Positions 61,832-64,000 of a stretch of 64,000 bases of DNA are shown here, piece by piece. Made by a program: the position numbers and the translations under genes. Source of the DNA: Pseudophaeobacter arcticus DSM 23566 (GTDB taxonomy: Bacteria > Pseudomonadota > Alphaproteobacteria > Rhodobacterales > Rhodobacteraceae). The notes beneath the pieces were generated by a model, which saw only the letters and a list, made by a program, of their open reading frames with translations, was not told where the DNA came from and did not search any database. Positions within the stretch are counted from its first letter, which is position 1. Every line of letters begins with the position of its first letter. The stretch is taken from positions 3,209,057 through 3,273,056 of the forward strand of contig NZ_KI421507.1 in the NCBI RefSeq assembly GCF_000473205.1, read 5' to 3'.

Positions 61832-62497
61832 CTAGACCACCAGCAACCGCAACCCCTGTGTCACGTCAGACCGCACCGCCAGGCGCAGGCCCGGTTCATC
61901 CCCCGCCTTGAGCGCAGCAATGATCAGACGGTGATTTTGCGGCGGGTCGGTACGCCGCAGCCGCCCATAGAGCGCACGCATCGTCGGCCCCAGCTGCAGC
62001 CAGACGGTCTCTGCCATGGCCAGCATCGCCGGGGCCTGGGCGCGCAGATAGAGGGTGCGATGAAATTCCAGATTGGTGCGGATATAGCCAACCGCATCCC
62101 GTTTGGAGACCATCTCGGCGATGGTGACATTGATGCTGTGCAGCCTGTCGATCAACGCCATATGCGCCCGTGGCAGGGCGCGGCTGGACAGCTCAACCTC
62201 CAACAACGCCCGCAAAGCGGCCAGTTCTTCTATCCGTTCGTTGCTCAGCTCCGGCGTTGTGACCCGCCCCGAGGAGGACAGTGACAAGGCCCCCTCCGCC
62301 ACCAGGCGGCGCAGGGATTCGCGCGCAGGCGTCATCGACACCCCGTATTCGCGGCCAATCCCGCGCAGGGTCAGGGCCTCGCCGGGGGCAATATCGCCAT
62401 ACATGATCCGCGCCCGCAGCGCCCGGTAGACCCGGTCATGCGCCGAAGCCGTGGTATCAGACGAAGGTGAAGCGGTGGGTTTGGCTGAAATGGACAT
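61832..62497 (-). CDS. GntR-family (FadR/FCD) transcriptional regulator
   Basis: A 221-residue regulator: winged helix HDRVYRALRARIMYGDIAPGEALTLRGIGREYGVSMTPARESLRRL and an FCD effector domain with ALLEVELSSRAL and LEFHRTLYLRA, whose histidines usually bind a metal and a carboxylic acid. No target gene is obvious: the gene upstream is the YgjP-like hydrolase on the same strand and the one downstream is the acetyltransferase. Confidence 0.88.
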   Translation of the reverse strand: MSISAKPTASPSSDTTASAHDRVYRALRARIMYGDIAPGEALTLRGIGREYGVSMTPARESLRRLVAEGALSLSSSGRVTTPELSNERIEELAALRALLEVELSSRALPRAHMALIDRLHSINVTIAEMVSKRDAVGYIRTNLEFHRTLYLRAQAPAMLAMAETVWLQLGPTMRALYGRLRRTDPPQNHRLIIAALKAGDEPGLRLAVRSDVTQGLRLLVV

Positions 62498-62568
62498 ACC
62501 CTATGCTGTGATCACAAAATCACCCATGGTCAACCTCAGAATGCGCTCTGCCGTCGTAATTGGCGCCT

Positions 62569-63258
62569 CTAGCGCGCGTCGAATCGATAGCGGTGCAGCT
62601 CGCCGCCCTCGCTTCGCAGCCACTGGCGCGGCGCGGCGCTATCGCCATAAAGCTGCGCCACCACGGCCCAGAAATCAGCAGAGTGGTTCATTTCGACCAG
62701 ATGCGCCACCTCATGCGCCGCCACATAGGACAACACCTCAGAAGGGGCCAGGATCAGACGCCAGGAATACATCAATGTCCCCGCCGAAGAACAAGACCCC
62801 CAGCGCGAGCGCGTGTCACGCAGGCTCAGCTTGGCATAGGAACGCCCCACCTGCGCCGCATAGTGGTCCGACGCCGCCGCCAGCCGGTCCCGCGCCAACT
62901 CCTTGAGGTAGCGCTCAATCGACCTGGCGGGACGCGTGCCACCCACCACAATTGCCTCCGGCTCCAGGCGCACCCCCCGTTTCCCCCCCGCCACAATATG
63001 CCGCTGCTGCCCTTCGACCGGGATAGTGCTGCCAACCCCGATCTCAACCACCTCTGGACGGCGCGCCAGGTGGTCACGGATCCACCCTTCCTTTTCAGCA
63101 GCAAAATCCAGAGCTTCGCGCGCAGGCAACCGGGCAGGCAGGGTCAGGGTCACCCGGCCATCCAGGGCAGAAATCCGCAGGCTGATCCGCTTGGCACGCG
63201 CCGAACGACGCAGGACAAGAGGAACCGGCGGGTTTCCAGGCAGGTGATATGCGCTCAT
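62569..63258 (-). CDS. YgjP/DUF45-type metal-dependent hydrolase
   Basis: A 229-residue protein with the conserved zinc-metalloprotease-like motif YVAAHEVAHLVEMNHSADFW (His-Glu-x-x-His plus a distal His; about residues 175-194), preceded by RDTRSRWGSCSSAGTLMYSWRLILAP, the DUF45 hallmark. These proteins resemble SprT-type proteases; the substrate is unknown. It is divergent from the FYDLN protein gene. Confidence 0.88.
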   Translation of the reverse strand: MSAYHLPGNPPVPLVLRRSARAKRISLRISALDGRVTLTLPARLPAREALDFAAEKEGWIRDHLARRPEVVEIGVGSTIPVEGQQRHIVAGGKRGVRLEPEAIVVGGTRPARSIERYLKELARDRLAAASDHYAAQVGRSYAKLSLRDTRSRWGSCSSAGTLMYSWRLILAPSEVLSYVAAHEVAHLVEMNHSADFWAVVAQLYGDSAAPRQWLRSEGGELHRYRFDAR

Positions 63259-63358
63259 GGCGGCGCCCCTTCATGGCAAAGGCTTTGACAGTGCTCACCT
63301 CATATGGCAAGGCAACTGAATCGTCGATACGACTCACCAGTAAATCAAGGGGACCCAC

Positions 63359-63688
63359 ATGCCCAACGAAGAATGGGGCGTAAAGCGCGTCTGCCCAACC
63401 ACCGGCAAACGGTTTTATGACCTGAATAAAAACCCGATCATCAGCCCCTACACGGGCGAAGTCGTGGAGCTGAGCACTGGCAAAAGCCGGATGATTGAAG
63501 CCGACGCCGCAGATGCCGCCAGCGCCAAGGCTAAAGAAAACGACGCGGATGACACAGATGTTCTGGACGATGACGACGATGTCGATCTGGATCTGGGCGA
63601 TGATGTTCTGGACGATGATGACGATGACTCCGATACCGTGCCTCTCGAAGAGATCGCGGATGTCGCGTCGGATGACGACGATTCCTAA
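63359..63688 (+). CDS. FYDLN-acid family protein (TIGR02300)
   Basis: A 109-residue protein found in alphaproteobacteria: a conserved N-terminal domain EWGVKRVCPTTGKRFYDLNKNPIISPYTGEVV, in which the FYDLN motif is followed by a zinc-ribbon-like remnant with a single cysteine, and a C-terminal tail made almost entirely of aspartate with short D-V-L-D-D repeats. Function unknown. A weak hairpin (63690-63707) follows, then 200 bp without a gene before the tRNA. Confidence 0.88.
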   Translation: MPNEEWGVKRVCPTTGKRFYDLNKNPIISPYTGEVVELSTGKSRMIEADAADAASAKAKENDADDTDVLDDDDDVDLDLGDDVLDDDDDDSDTVPLEEIADVASDDDDS

Positions 63689-63914
63689 GATCACAAGATG
63701 TGATTTTAGCTCTCCCATGCAGCCATTTGGCTGCTTGGGGACCCAAGGGGGAATTGCACAGGTATCCGTGTAAAATCACCGCCAAGACGCCCGACAAAAA
63801 AACTCACGACGATGGTGCATTTTCCACTTGCGGCCTGCTGCATCGTCCCTTAAATCACCCTCACACCGCAAGACGGAGCGGCCGAATGGCCAGGAAGTTC
63901 CGACGGTGTGATTT

Positions 63915-63990
63915 GGGGCCTTAGCTCAGCTGGGAGAGCGCCTGCATGGCATGCAGGAGGTCAGGAGTTCGATCCTCCTAGGCTCCACCA
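63915..63990 (+). tRNA. tRNA-Ala (anticodon GGC)
   Basis: A complete 76-nt cloverleaf: acceptor GGGGCCT/AGGCTCC with one G-U pair, D-arm AGCTCAGCTGGGAGAGC, anticodon stem CCTGC/GCAGG around ATGGCAT giving GGC, T-arm with GTTCGAT, and encoded CCA. It reads GCC and GCU alanine codons. Confidence 0.97.
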
Positions 63991-64000
63991 AATCACTTGA

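Overview
The window is about 60% G+C, has the gene density of a free-living alphaproteobacterium, and most resembles the Roseobacter group (Rhodobacterales). Supporting markers are the cell-cycle regulator TrcR (DUF1013), a FYDLN-acid protein, COQ9 next to rpsU, an ethylmalonyl-CoA-pathway malyl-CoA lyase, the DgcN/DgcA D-glutamate pair and small Rhodobacterales-type membrane proteins. It is mostly housekeeping chromosome with a few accessory insertions. Species and strain cannot be read from the sequence.

Layout. 1-1.2 kb: a MarR regulator (cut by the window edge) divergent from a glutathione S-transferase, with two near-identical palindromes between them. 1.48-4.93 kb: a cobalamin riboswitch leading a DUF1636-btuD-btuF-btuC uptake operon. 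5.1 kb: SRP RNA. 5.3-10.7 kb: cyclic-nucleotide phosphodiesterase/nucleotidase, NudC, SRPBCC protein, a second cobalamin riboswitch in front of a divergent DUF1636-like paralogue, and a protein phosphatase. 11-16.4 kb: dnaX, ybaB and recR, separated by an isochorismatase/GlxA-type regulator pair and a cold-shock gene. 16.5-22.9 kb: threonine aldolase, trcR, RNase T2, a DUF2189 membrane protein, quinone oxidoreductase, COQ9 and rpsU. 23-34.9 kb: P450/MarR pair, PPK2, GMC oxidoreductase, Lrp/alanine dehydrogenase pair, MscL, MscS, a GNAT-YtoQ-methyltransferase group and a LysR regulator. 35-43.7 kb: pheS and pheT with a foreign-looking membrane-protein gene between them, a class III cyclase, two lipoproteins, rplT-rpmI and pyk. 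43.8-46 kb: N-formylglutamate amidohydrolase, DUF1244, DODA-type dioxygenase. 46-52.9 kb: an IclR-controlled M20 peptidase-matA-matB malonate operon whose first gene is split by an intact IS110-family element of the IS1111 type. 53-58 kb: the D-amino-acid group dat-dgcA-dgcN, then mcl1 and an Asp/Glu-racemase-like gene. 58-64 kb: Lrp/LysE pair, AraC regulator, accA, GNAT, GntR, a YgjP-type metallohydrolase, FYDLN protein and tRNA-Ala(GGC).

Several parts may connect. Cobalamin import would supply the B12-dependent mutases of the ethylmalonyl-CoA pathway, to which mcl1 belongs. Malonate activation and decarboxylation (matB, matA) and accA meet at malonyl-CoA and acetyl-CoA. Alanine dehydrogenase, D-amino-acid aminotransferase and the D-glutamate genes handle cell-wall-derived amino acids, and two of these loci share a 12-bp palindromic motif.

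The observations most worth following are: the IS1111-type element, whose ends can be placed so that excision restores the peptidase reading frame and whose roughly 230-nt non-coding end is where a bridge RNA is expected; the gene translationally locked between pheS and pheT; and the two riboswitch-controlled DUF1636 paralogues with rearranged cysteines.
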